From Paenibacillaceae bacterium GAS479 (GTDB lineage: Bacteria; Bacillota; Bacilli; Paenibacillales; Paenibacillaceae): a stretch of DNA of 64,000 bases. Below the pieces are notes generated by a model, which was not told the origin of the DNA, searched no databases, and saw nothing but the letters and a program-made list of their open reading frames with translations. The position numbers and the translations under genes were made by a program. Shown in pieces: positions 28,095-36,422 of this stretch (position 1 is its first letter; each line of letters opens with the position of its first letter). The stretch covers positions 2,392,501 through 2,456,500 of the forward strand of contig LT629764.1 of NCBI GenBank assembly GCA_900105225.1. The letters run 5' to 3'.

Positions 28095-29041
28095 GCCAAT
28101 CCCTCCCTGATCGTCTCGTTGTGTCCCGTTAAATACACGATAAGCTGCTGCAGCGGAAGCGGCGCCGTTTCCAGTCCAGCGGCTCTAGCCTCAGCCTGCT
28201 CCGATGGGGATGAAGCTAGCAGCGCAGCATGGGCCGAACCGCCGAGAGCTTCGCGCCGCAGCAAGCGGCGGCCGTTTATGAAAGCATCCACTTTGGCGGC
28301 CGGTCCTGTTACGGTATAGGCGCGCGATCGGAGCAACTCCGTGTCCTCATGAAGCAGCAGGCGGCCCCTGTCGATAACGTGGACTTCCTCCAGCAGTCGG
28401 CTTACCTCGTCGATCAAATGCGTAGAAAGCACAATCGTCCGGGGATTTTCCGCATAATCCTCAATGAGCCGATCGTAAAACAGGCCGCGAGCGACCGCGT
28501 CCAGCCCCAAGTAGGGCTCGTCGAACAGCGTCAGCTCGGCGCGGCTCGCCAGTCCGATAATGATGCCGACCGAGGACAACATGCCGCGCGAGAAACCTTT
28601 GATTTTTTTGCGGCGAGGCAAGCGAAACTCATCTGTGAGACGGTCGGCGAAAGACGCGTCCCAGTTGGGATAGAGCGTAGAAGCGACAGCCATCATATCG
28701 CTCACGGTAAACACCTCCGGGTAGCGCTGGCTTTCTTTGATGAAACAAACGCGGCTCAGCGCATCACGGTTTTCGTAGGGGGCTTGACCGAAAATTCGGA
28801 CTTCTCCAGATGTAGCAAACAGTTGAGCCGTTGCGATACTCATCAACGTCGTTTTTCCTGCGCCGTTGCGGCCAAGCAAGCCGTGAATCCGGTTCGCCTC
28901 CAGCCGCAGCGACACGCCGTCCAGCGCTTGCTGATTCGCATAAGTTTTGGTCAGACGGACCGTCTCCAGAGCAGTGGTTGAACGTTGATCCCGAACCATC
29001 GTACCGACACCTTTATTGTTAGAAGACTCCTTCACGCTCAT
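28091..29041 (-). CDS. ABC transporter ATP-binding protein
   Basis: A single ABC domain with Walker A LLGRNGAGKTTLMSI (about residues 54-68), a signature region that reads FSRGMLSSVGI instead of LSGGQ, and Walker B LTLFDEPYLGLD. The weak signature is seen in ATPases of YtrB/CcmA-type export systems. The C-terminal 80 residues are an extension without a clear motif. The start overlaps the GntR stop by ATGA, so regulator, ATPase and permease form one operon. Confidence 0.9.
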   Translation of the reverse strand: MSVKESSNNKGVGTMVRDQRSTTALETVRLTKTYANQQALDGVSLRLEANRIHGLLGRNGAGKTTLMSIATAQLFATSGEVRIFGQAPYENRDALSRVCFIKESQRYPEVFTVSDMMAVASTLYPNWDASFADRLTDEFRLPRRKKIKGFSRGMLSSVGIIIGLASRAELTLFDEPYLGLDAVARGLFYDRLIEDYAENPRTIVLSTHLIDEVSRLLEEVHVIDRGRLLLHEDTELLRSRAYTVTGPAAKVDAFINGRRLLRREALGGSAHAALLASSPSEQAEARAAGLETAPLPLQQLIVYLTGHNETIREGLA

Positions 29042-29412
29042 CTTAAACCCCGCCCTTTCTCCTGGATTAGCGCCGCCAACTGCTTGCTGTCGATGCCTAG
29101 CTTCTCTGCCTCGCGGAGCAGCGGTACGATGTAAATCTCGTAAAATTGCTCCTGCCGTCTAAGAACCAGACGCTCTCTTGCCCCTTCCGCGACGAACATG
29201 CCAATCCCCCTCTTCTTGTATAAAATGCCCTGGTCAACCAATACATTCACGCCCTTGGCCGCCGTTGCCGGATTAATGCCATAAAACTGAGCGAAATGCG
29301 TCGTCGACGGCGCCTGTCCTTCCTCCGGAAGCGTCCCATCCACGATGTCATCCTCGATCTTCTCCGCGATCTGCTGAAAGATCGGCCTTCCGTCATCCAT
29401 TGGAAAGCTCAT
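29038..29412 (-). CDS. GntR-family regulator, YtrA subfamily
   Basis: A 124-residue regulator with an N-terminal winged helix (about residues 10-75: PIFQQIAEKIEDDIVDGTLPEEGQAPS, then INPATAAKGVNVLVDQGILYKKRGIGMFV) and a short helical tail typical of YtrA proteins rather than an effector domain. It leads the ABC operon and a dyad overlaps its promoter, so it probably represses its own operon. YtrA relatives respond to cell-wall antibiotics; the signal here is unknown. Confidence 0.9.
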   Translation of the reverse strand: MSFPMDDGRPIFQQIAEKIEDDIVDGTLPEEGQAPSTTHFAQFYGINPATAAKGVNVLVDQGILYKKRGIGMFVAEGARERLVLRRQEQFYEIYIVPLLREAEKLGIDSKQLAALIQEKGRGLR

Positions 29413-29430
29413 TTTACCTCACCACCAAGT

Positions 29431-29481
29431 TGGTTAATTACTCATGCAACTAACCATATAACCTATGCGCAAAATTGTCAA
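29431..29481 (-). promoter_or_regulatory. GntR operon promoter and overlapping operator
   Basis: On the minus strand TTGACA (29476-29481) and TATGGT (29453-29458) are 17 bases apart. A dyad, TGGTTAATT-actcatgc-AACTAACCA (29431-29456, one mismatch), covers the -10 and the start point. This is the expected place for autorepression by the GntR protein encoded 19 bases downstream. Confidence 0.7.
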
Positions 29482-29503
29482 CAGGTTCCAGTTGAAAAGA
29501 CAC

Positions 29504-29533
29504 AAAAAAACGGCGGTCCAAGGAGGACTGCCG
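29504..29533 (-). terminator. orphan leftward terminator
   Basis: CGGCAGTCC and GGACCGCCG form a stem followed on the minus strand by seven T residues. No gene ending here was found to its right: 29534-29800 holds no convincing reading frame, only a short frame behind an AGGAGGAGG-like sequence (near 29730). It may belong to a lost gene or to a small RNA. Confidence 0.55.
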
Positions 29534-29854
29534 ATTGAAATGAAGATCCGGTGTGGAATTGAAAGTAGTCGCATCAATCGTTGTGAACTCGAATTACACC
29601 TCGATTTTCCTAACAGCTGCTCAGTTTCTAATGAACCAATTCTGCATAGCCCTGGTAACTATGGGGACGATAGATACGGGCTTTACATAAAGGATTTCGT
29701 GTAGTAGCCACTGACCACTGGACCTCCTCCTGATTTAACGGAGCGCTCTTCGGTCAATCTTGATGAGATTCCGGAGGGGGCTATTTCTGAAACTCTACTC
29801 CCAAAATCGGTGGATGGGTCGACGACTTTACACATAAAAGAGGAGGAAAAGACA

Positions 29855-30709
29855 ATGTATTTCTACAAAGAAGATCTTATAAACGCGATCGTGCCAGACA
29901 AGCCGGACCCGGCGGCAGCAAAGGTGCTTCAAGAAGCATTAGGCGGACAGTTCGGTGAAATGCGGACAATGATGCAATACTTTTTCCAAAGCAGCAATTT
30001 TCGTGGCAAAGAAACCCAGTATCGTGACTTGCTGCGGGGCGTCTTCTTGGAAGAAATCGCACATGTGGAGCTGGTTCAAAATACGATCAACCAGCTTTTG
30101 ACGGGAGCTGGCGAGGAATCGCCGGGTAATTCTGGAGTCGACGGAGCACCGCTCGACGAAGCAGTCAAGCATGCCAATCCACATCACTATATTATGGGGG
30201 CGCAGGGATCGCTGCCGGTGGACGCAGGGGGTAACCCTTGGCTGGGCAGCTATGTATACAATCACGGCAATTTGATCGCCGATATGCTGAACAACGTCGT
30301 TCTGGAATCCACCGGAGTGCTTCAGAAAACGCGTATTTATGAGATGAGCTCCAACAAAACATTCCGTGAGACGCTCGGGTTTCTGATCGTCCGCGACAAT
30401 GCGCATCAGAATGCCTTTGCCAAAGCTCTGGAAACGCTCGGCGTAGATTGGGGCAAGCTGTTTCCAATACCGAATTACGATATAAACAAGTACCCGGAAT
30501 GCAAGAAATTCGTTGATATGGGCTATCATAATGCACAATTCAACTTTAGGCTGGACGAGCACCGTATGGGAGAGATTTTCAGCGGCCAGACGCCAAGCCG
30601 CAATGGTGGGGAGCTTCAAGTAACAGCGCCGCCTAACGGATTCCCGTTGCCGTTCAATCCAGAAATGCCAAATGAGCATAGCCCCGGACTAACGGATATG
30701 TCTCGCTGA
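29855..30709 (+). CDS. manganese catalase
   Basis: A non-haem dimanganese catalase that dismutates hydrogen peroxide. From the ATG at 29855, placed after AGGAGG (29841-29846), it has 284 residues. The four-helix ferritin-like core shows ligand regions EMRTMMQYFFQSSNF (about 35-50) and FLEEIAHVELV (about 70-80), then GNLIADMLNNVVLESTG and RDNAHQNAF with later ligands. The length fits YdbD-like catalases rather than the shorter spore-coat CotJC. It stands alone on the plus strand with its own terminator. Confidence 0.95.
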   Translation: MYFYKEDLINAIVPDKPDPAAAKVLQEALGGQFGEMRTMMQYFFQSSNFRGKETQYRDLLRGVFLEEIAHVELVQNTINQLLTGAGEESPGNSGVDGAPLDEAVKHANPHHYIMGAQGSLPVDAGGNPWLGSYVYNHGNLIADMLNNVVLESTGVLQKTRIYEMSSNKTFRETLGFLIVRDNAHQNAFAKALETLGVDWGKLFPIPNYDINKYPECKKFVDMGYHNAQFNFRLDEHRMGEIFSGQTPSRNGGELQVTAPPNGFPLPFNPEMPNEHSPGLTDMSR

Positions 30710-30718
30710 ACAAAAAAT

Positions 30719-30757
30719 AAATCCGGCGGCCCGAATGGGGGCTGCCGGATTTTTTAT
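30719..30757 (+). terminator. terminator after the manganese catalase gene
   Basis: AATCCGGC and GCCGGATT, with an inner GC pairing, form a stem followed by TTTTTATTTATT. It begins ten bases past the stop codon. Confidence 0.92.
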
Positions 30758-30762
30758 TTATT

Positions 30763-30792
30763 CCGCCCGGCTTCCATATGAGGAAGGGCGGG
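30763..30792 (-). terminator. possible terminator for the Ala/Gly/Arg-rich gene
   Basis: On the minus strand CCGCCC-TTCC and GGAA-GGGCGG form an interrupted stem followed by AATAAATAAAAAAT rather than T residues. The 185 bases between it and the gene at 30978 show nothing else. Confidence 0.3.
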
Positions 30793-30977
30793 TATAAGTC
30801 GCCTGGCCGCGACCGGCGGGCTGCCTGCTGACAGCTCCTGTCCCGGTGGCGGGAATGGCGAGAAATTGAGTTATTTATTCAGTTGTAACAAGCGCCTTAC
30901 TTACCAGATATCGCCGCTGCCTGGCCTCCTTTCGTCTCTGGATGATTCGGGCGAATGCCTTATATGGATTTTAAAGT

Positions 30978-31751
30978 TCATGGACTGCGCACCGGTCCGC
31001 GTCGCCTTCGGCGCTCCTCCGCGGCGAGCGTTCGTCGCCGCCCGCTAGGCGCCGCCGCAATTACCGCGGCGGCGAGCCGCTCAAGCTGGCCGGCAGTCGC
31101 CCGGCCCAGCGGCAGTGCTCCCGGCGCGGCATGCGCGCGCGCCGGCTCCCTTGCGCCGCCCTCACCTGGCGGCGCAGCGCCTTTGGCGGCGCGGCCATGC
31201 CCGCCGCCCGGCCCTGCCGGCCCGCCGCTATTCGCCGGCGGGCCTACGCCTTGCGGCGGCACCAGCTCCAGCTGCGCCCTGGAGCGCTCAGCCGCCGCTG
31301 CGGCAGGGCGTGCGCCGCCAGCTCCGCCGGAGCGGCGGCCGCCGCCAGATGCTACTGCCGCGGGCATCCAGCCCTCGGCATAGCCAGTGCGCTCGGCCAC
31401 GCGCTCAGCCGCCGTGGCCGCCGCTGTTTCCATGAGCGCTGCGGCAAAGGCGCGCTGCGCCATCCGCTCCTCGGCGGTCCATAAGCGCTTGCCGCGCTTT
31501 CGATCCGCCGCCAGCCGCATGCGCTCCATTTCGCGCATCAGTAGTTCCTGCAGCCGCATCTCCTCAAGGCGCGATTCGGCTTCAGCCCTTCTAACCCGCT
31601 CCGCCTCGCGCCGCTCGCGAGCCTCCTCCAGCTTCCGCTGCTCTTGAAGCTGCATTTGCTGTTCTAGCTTTTGTTGCTGTTTTGCAAGCAAGTTTTCGCG
31701 TTTTTTACGGGAACGGATACTTCCGGGATTTTTACGAGTTGAAATAGTCAT
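30978..31751 (-). CDS. hypothetical protein: basic coiled coil followed by an Ala/Gly/Arg/Pro-rich tail
   Basis: I do not recognise this gene. From the ATG at 31751 (AAGGAGG eight bases upstream) it has 257 residues. Residues 1-25 are basic (KKRENLLAKQQ), residues 25-95 are a charged Gln/Glu/Arg coiled coil (QLQEQRKLEEARERREAERV), and residues 95-257 are rich in Ala, Gly, Arg and Pro, with GGGRRSGGAGG-like stretches. The DNA of the second half is extremely GC-rich, unlike the neighbouring genes. There is no signal peptide and no hydrophobic segment. The frame continues upstream into a purine-rich repeat region without a better start. Confidence 0.6.
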   Translation of the reverse strand: MTISTRKNPGSIRSRKKRENLLAKQQQKLEQQMQLQEQRKLEEARERREAERVRRAEAESRLEEMRLQELLMREMERMRLAADRKRGKRLWTAEERMAQRAFAAALMETAAATAAERVAERTGYAEGWMPAAVASGGGRRSGGAGGARPAAAAAERSRAQLELVPPQGVGPPANSGGPAGPGGGHGRAAKGAAPPGEGGAREPARAHAAPGALPLGRATAGQLERLAAAVIAAAPSGRRRTLAAEERRRRRGPVRSP

Positions 31752-32589
31752 TTTAAATTTCCTCCTTAGAATGGGTTGAAGCTTGGCCTGTATGACGTTG
31801 AATGATTTCAATAAGCTGCGAAGTTCGCTTAAGCTCCTACACTTTCTTGTCCCTACGTTCTCACGTTCTAACTCCCTTGTTCTCACGTCCTTACTCTCTC
31901 GTTCTTACGTTCTTACTCTCTCGTTTTTACGTTCTCACGTTCTAACTCTCTTGTTCTCAGGTACTTACTCGTTTGCTCTTAGGCCCTCAATCTGTTGTTC
32001 TCACGCCCTTACTCTCTTTTTCTCAAGCCCTCAATCTCTTGTTCTAGCGCCCTTACTCTCTCGTTCTTTCCCTCTGCTCTCTTCCTCTTTCCCTTGCCCC
32101 TTATTCTCCTGCTCTTACGCTCTCTAGCCCTCGCCTCACTCTTGTTCTTGCCCTACACTCTCTTACTCGTCCACTCCCTCGCTTTTATATTTCCCTTGCT
32201 CCTACAATCTCGCGCTCTACACTGGCTCCCCGGTTACCATCCTCCGCTAACTTCACCACTCTCAACTAAAAATTGTCCGTGCACTCTTCAATGTGTCTCA
32301 GCCTCTGATTCGTCTGCACTTCCAGTAAACTCTCCCGCTTACGGGAGGCACTCCCTTCCTATCTGTTATTTATGTTCAAGCGTATCCGGCCTCTTCACGG
32401 ACAGCGTAAGGATTCTACTTCCTTCATCCAAGCTCACTCAACCTCGGCCCCTTAAACCTCCGCTTCCTTAACCGCTCCTCACGCAGCTCCTGTTCCTAGC
32501 TCTTGCTTCCTCAGCCGCTGCTAACCCAGCTTCTGTTCTCAGCTTCTGTTCTTAGCTCCCGCTTCCTCCTTCTCTACTCCCCCACGCTC
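31752..32589. repeat. pyrimidine-rich (minus strand purine-rich) region with 22-bp degenerate tandem repeats
   Basis: This 838-base stretch between spoIIE and the hypothetical gene holds no convincing gene. From about 31850 to 32080 the minus strand consists of some ten degenerate 22-base units like GAACAAGAGAGTAAGGACGT plus GA. The unit length is not a multiple of three and units contain TAA and TGA, so it is not coding. The rest, to 32589, is also strongly C/T-rich on the plus strand, with a few short CTC/TTC repeats. Open plus-strand frames here give only Leu/Ser-rich low-complexity translations. Confidence 0.7.
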
Positions 32590-35085
32590 CTAGCTCACCG
32601 TCCTCGGCCGCTCGAGCTTATTCAATCCCGGCCAGCGGAATGTCGCCCATTCCGGATGATGCTTCTCTACCTGTGCCACGACGACGGTCATGTCGTCTAC
32701 AATCTCGCCTTTATAATGTCGTACGACGCGTTCCAGCAGGATGTCTGCGATTTCCTGAGGATCGTTCGTGCCCATTTCCTGAATGACCCGTTTCATCCAA
32801 AGCTCCTTATTGACCGCATGGCCCGGGGCGTCATAAATGCCGTCCGTCATCATAATGAGCGTGTCGCCAGGCTGCAGCTGCATGCGGATCAGATCCACAT
32901 CGATTTCCTGCAAAATACCGATCGGCAAGTTGTTAGCCGCCACAGGAATAACCTCGTTGCCCCGCTTAATGAAGCTCGGAGTCGAGCCGATTTTCATAAA
33001 CGTCGTATGAGCCGTATATAAATCAATTAGGGCCACATCCACCGTAGCAAACATCTCGTCGGGCGAACGGAGCATGAGCACCGAGTTGACCGACTTGATC
33101 GCGAGCTGCTCATCCATGCCGGACTGCAGCAGCTGCTGCAAAATACTAAGAGCCGTACTGCTCTCCAGCCGAGCTCGCTCTCCATTGCCCATGCCGTCGC
33201 TGATTGCGACCGCGAACTTGCCGTTGCCTAGCTCGACCGTGCTAAAGCTGTCTCCCGACAGCAGGTCGCCGCCCTTGGCTGCACCGGCGATGCCGGTCAC
33301 AACCTCATACTCTTTGGCTGATCCAAAGCGAATGAGCCTTGGCTCACCATTTTTACCGGGCTCCCGCTCGGCCTTCACCGCCACATGTTCGCCCAAAATG
33401 TCACTGAGTAGCGGCGCAATAATTTTGCGGCCCTCGTCGTGTCCTTGCGGGAAAGTATGATATACCTCAATCTCGACATTCCCTTCCTCCAAGCTGATAA
33501 TATCAATGCCGTGAATGGACAGCCCCAGCGACTCCAGTGCATCGCGGATTTGCTCCTCCTGCAGGTGCAGCTGCTGGCCTTCCCTCTGAATCTCCCGAGC
33601 GAGATCCTCCATGATCTGCGACACGCCTGTTAGTTGATCCGCTACGAGCTGCCGCGACTCAAAAATCTGTCTTTTCCAATGAAGATCATGTTTGTACCGC
33701 TCATGCTGCTGCTGCAGCGCGCCCATCACCTGATGCGTCTTGCTGCAATGGCTCGTCCAAGCTCTCGGCATATCCTTCCGCCCTGTATACTCCTCCTCGT
33801 CCACCACGGTCATCATATCGGTCATCATCTTATAGGTTTCATAAAATTTTCCGTTCCAGCACATATCTTTGCGGTGGCAATTGGAGCACACCTTGCTGGA
33901 AGCGGTGTTCATAAAATGTTGTAGTTCTTCCTCAGCCGGCTTCTGCGGAGCCGCCGTATTGAGCTGACCGAAGCTGGTCGCCAGTTGGCGAAACACTTCG
34001 GAGAATTGCGTCACGCGCTGCGCGGTTACCTCGCGCACTCGCTTGGCGTACTCATGCTGCGACTTCACATGTTCGCTCGTTCCCGGTACGTAGCGGGAGA
34101 TTGTTTTGACGACCATTTTCGGAGTGAGCAGGAACAGCGCCGCGGCCGCCACCGACTCCCAGGTGCTCGTCATCACATCCATCCCACCGCCTACATATAA
34201 GGAAAGAATTGAAGTTCCAAGCAGCATGCCGAACGCAACCGCCATCTTCCCGCCATCTCGCAACAACCCAGCCAGCAAGCCGGAAAAAGCGAGCAGACTC
34301 ATCTGTACAACCGCGTTGAGATTGGCAAGGCTAAGAATAAGTCCGGCTACGACGCCGACAGAAGCTCCAAGCGGAGCTCCACCCGCCAGTGCGAACAGCA
34401 GCAGCATATAACGGGACAAAATATGCTCCAGTGACAATCCCTGGATCGTCCAACCGACCACACCAGTCATGACCGATGCCATGAGAATCATCAGGCAGAT
34501 GATTTCCTCGTTTTTGAGCGTGTTGCTTTTGCGCGTCATCGTCAGCACCGGGATTGCCTGGACAAACACCAGTGTCAGCACAAACGCCAGCGCCGACTCC
34601 ACACCGACCATCATCAAGTCGTACCAGCCGACCGTCCCGTGCACGAATGCTCCAAAGAGCTTCACAATGAGCGTTGCCAAGAACACCAGGATGGGCGCCT
34701 GCGACAGCTCCGCTTTTTCGTACACCTCCAGCCCTTTAATGAGCAGGAACAGCACCGCGATCTCCATCGCAATCGGGATTGCGCTAGGCGTCACCGCCAG
34801 CAGGCTACCTGCCACGAGCGAGACGGCCGTGAGCTTGTACACATCCTTTCTCAAAAAATAGATGACTGCAAAGTAAGCTGGAGCGAACGGCATCAGGTTC
34901 TCCAGGATGACCGCTCGTCCGAGCAGGAATCCGACAACGGCAATTAATATGGTCCAGCGCTTCGCCGCGATCAGCTGGAAGGCTCTCCACTGCGTAGCCT
35001 TTTCCTTCCCTTTACGCAGCGCCTCTACCGCACGGCTTGTCCGTGGCTGACCAGGGAACAGAACAACGTTGGCTTTTTCCTTCAT
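32590..35085 (-). CDS. spoIIE: stage II sporulation protein E (SpoIIE phosphatase)
   Basis: A septal PP2C-type phosphatase that dephosphorylates SpoIIAA to activate sigma-F in the forespore, and binds FtsZ. The 831 residues comprise an N-terminal membrane region with about ten segments (residues 45-330), a central oligomerisation domain (330-590) and the phosphatase domain (about 595-810). The last shows GNGKFAVAISDGMGNGERA with a metal aspartate, and MMTDGIYDAPG. A CSNCHRKDMCW cluster sits near residue 400. It has a promoter of the Spo0A-dependent kind. B. subtilis has yabR just upstream; here 17 kb separate them. Confidence 0.97.
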   Translation of the reverse strand: MKEKANVVLFPGQPRTSRAVEALRKGKEKATQWRAFQLIAAKRWTILIAVVGFLLGRAVILENLMPFAPAYFAVIYFLRKDVYKLTAVSLVAGSLLAVTPSAIPIAMEIAVLFLLIKGLEVYEKAELSQAPILVFLATLIVKLFGAFVHGTVGWYDLMMVGVESALAFVLTLVFVQAIPVLTMTRKSNTLKNEEIICLMILMASVMTGVVGWTIQGLSLEHILSRYMLLLFALAGGAPLGASVGVVAGLILSLANLNAVVQMSLLAFSGLLAGLLRDGGKMAVAFGMLLGTSILSLYVGGGMDVMTSTWESVAAAALFLLTPKMVVKTISRYVPGTSEHVKSQHEYAKRVREVTAQRVTQFSEVFRQLATSFGQLNTAAPQKPAEEELQHFMNTASSKVCSNCHRKDMCWNGKFYETYKMMTDMMTVVDEEEYTGRKDMPRAWTSHCSKTHQVMGALQQQHERYKHDLHWKRQIFESRQLVADQLTGVSQIMEDLAREIQREGQQLHLQEEQIRDALESLGLSIHGIDIISLEEGNVEIEVYHTFPQGHDEGRKIIAPLLSDILGEHVAVKAEREPGKNGEPRLIRFGSAKEYEVVTGIAGAAKGGDLLSGDSFSTVELGNGKFAVAISDGMGNGERARLESSTALSILQQLLQSGMDEQLAIKSVNSVLMLRSPDEMFATVDVALIDLYTAHTTFMKIGSTPSFIKRGNEVIPVAANNLPIGILQEIDVDLIRMQLQPGDTLIMMTDGIYDAPGHAVNKELWMKRVIQEMGTNDPQEIADILLERVVRHYKGEIVDDMTVVVAQVEKHHPEWATFRWPGLNKLERPRTVS

Positions 35086-35118
35086 TACGGCACCACCATT
35101 TCCGCCTTAGTGAGTCCC

Positions 35119-35184
35119 ATTATAGGGGCCGAATTTTATAAAGTTTGTCAGAACAAGTCTTCTACCGGAAAGTTTTTTCCGACA
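35119..35184 (-). promoter_or_regulatory. spoIIE promoter with wide spacing and a Spo0A-box-like site
   Basis: On the minus strand CTGACA (35146-35151) and a perfect TATAAT (35119-35124) are separated by 21 bases. This is too wide for ordinary sigma-A use but is the arrangement known for the Spo0A-activated spoIIG and spoIIE promoters of B. subtilis. TGTCGGAA (35177-35184) resembles the 0A box TGTCGAA (six of seven). Transcription would start about 27 bases before the ATG. Confidence 0.65.
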
Positions 35185-35189
35185 TCCCT

Positions 35190-35560
35190 CTCGTCCTTCG
35201 CGCGCGGTGCGCGGCAGTTTGTCGGCGGAGCCGCGAGCCCTTATCGGGTAAGCGATTGCGGATGCTGGAGACACTCCTGAAAAGCTCACATGGGGGAGGC
35301 CATAGCGCGGATGATGCGGTCTTTAGCCAGGTTTAGTTTCCGTTTGAACGCGTCGAATGGGGGGTAGTTTCTGTCGGGACTTAAGGATAATGGGGGGAAA
35401 GTTTTTGGCATACTCGAGTATAAGGCGAATCAAGGGGCCTCAGCGTCGAAGCTTCGGGGGCGGATGCTGTCCCTTGTGCAAGGTTTTAGAGCTGGAATGA
35501 GCTGGGAACCCGCTCTGGAGCCGCATTCATATCCTCGGCGGCTTTTGCCGCTTCGCGGAA
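35190..35560. other. intergenic stretch without recognisable features
   Basis: Between the spoIIE promoter and the 51-bp repeat array there is no reading frame with a ribosome binding site, no RNA gene and no strong hairpin. The two tRNA genes that precede spoIIE in B. subtilis were looked for and not found. A few TGTCGG sequences occur, but not in a clear arrangement. Confidence 0.5.
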
Positions 35561-36360
35561 TGGCCTTCAAGTAGTTTCGACTACTTGGTTTCCACTTTTC
35601 CGCTGCGTAGACGGCTCTCAAGTAACTTCGACTACTTGGTTCCAGCTTTTTCGCCGCACAGACGGCTCTCAAGTAACTTCGGCTACTTGGTTCTCACTTT
35701 TCCGCCGCACAGACGGCTCTCAAGTAACTTCGACTACTTGGTTCTCACTTTTCCGCCGCACAGACGGCTCTCAAGTAACTTCGACTACTTGGTTCCAGCT
35801 TTTCCGCCGCACAGACGGCTCTCAAGTAACTTCGACTACTTGGTTCCAGCTTTTCCGCCGCACAGACGGCTCTCAAGTAACTTCGACTACTTGGTTTCCA
35901 CTTTTCCGCTGCGTAGACGGCTCTCAAGTAACTTCGGCTACTTGGTTCCAGCTTTTTCGCCGCACAGACGGCTCTCAAGTAACTTCGGCTACTTGGTTCC
36001 AGCTTTTTCGCTGCACAGACGGCTCTCAAGTAACTTCGACTACTTGGTTCCAGCTTTTTCGCCGCACAGACGGCTCTCAAGTAACTTCGGCTACTTGGTT
36101 CCAGCTTTTTCGCCGCACAGACGGCTCTCAAGTAACTTCGGCTACTTGGTTCCAGCTTTTTCGCTGCACAGACGGCTCTCAAGTAACTTCGACTACTTGG
36201 TTCCAGCTTTTTCGCCGCACAGACGGCTCTCAAGTAACTTCGGCTACTTGGTTCCAGCTTTTTCGCCGCACAGACGGCTCTCAAGTAACTTCGGCTACTT
36301 GGTTCCAGCTTTTTCGCTGCACAGACGGCTCTCAAGTAACTTCGACTACTTGGTTCTCAC
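35561..36360. repeat. 51-bp tandem repeat array, about 16 units
   Basis: Fifteen units of exactly 51 bases (starts of the shared CGGCTCTC word at 35612, 35663, 35714 and so on to 36326), preceded by one diverged unit. Each unit contains CAAGTA, AC, TTCG, then RCTACTTG: an imperfect stem with a TTCG loop. In the first unit the stem is perfect (8 bp). Because 51 is 17 codons, frames stay open on both strands, but units differ in ways that give only low-complexity peptides. The last nine units form three 153-base triplets. The array lies between the pilus operon terminator and the spoIIE promoter. Confidence 0.95.
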
Positions 36361-36422
36361 TTTGCGCTTCTTATATAGAAGGAGTTGCTAATGCAACTGT
36401 GGTCAAACATACATCGACGCGC

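Noticed and set aside
29465-29704. Plus-strand frame of 79 codons upstream of the manganese catalase
   Set aside because: No ribosome binding site, it overlaps the GntR promoter and the orphan terminator, and its composition is not protein-like.
31783-32471. Plus-strand frames giving Leu/Ser/Phe-rich proteins with apparent membrane segments
   Set aside because: The hydrophobic look comes from the CTT/TCT bias of the pyrimidine-rich repeats; there is no ribosome binding site and the period of 22 bases shifts the frame.
35086-35560. tRNA-Met/tRNA-Glu genes as upstream of spoIIE in B. subtilis
   Set aside because: No T-loop (GGTTCRA) with matching acceptor stem was found in this interval or beside yabR.
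35561-36360. CRISPR array
   Set aside because: The units are tandem with no unique spacers, the conserved part fills the whole 51 bases, and no cas gene is present.
35585-36391. Long open frames on both strands across the 51-bp array (plus: LSSNFDYLVPAF repeats; minus: AVCAAKKLEPSSRS repeats)
   Set aside because: They exist only because the unit is 51 bases, a multiple of three, and they lack a ribosome binding site. Both strands are equally open and the variation between units follows DNA hairpins rather than codons.
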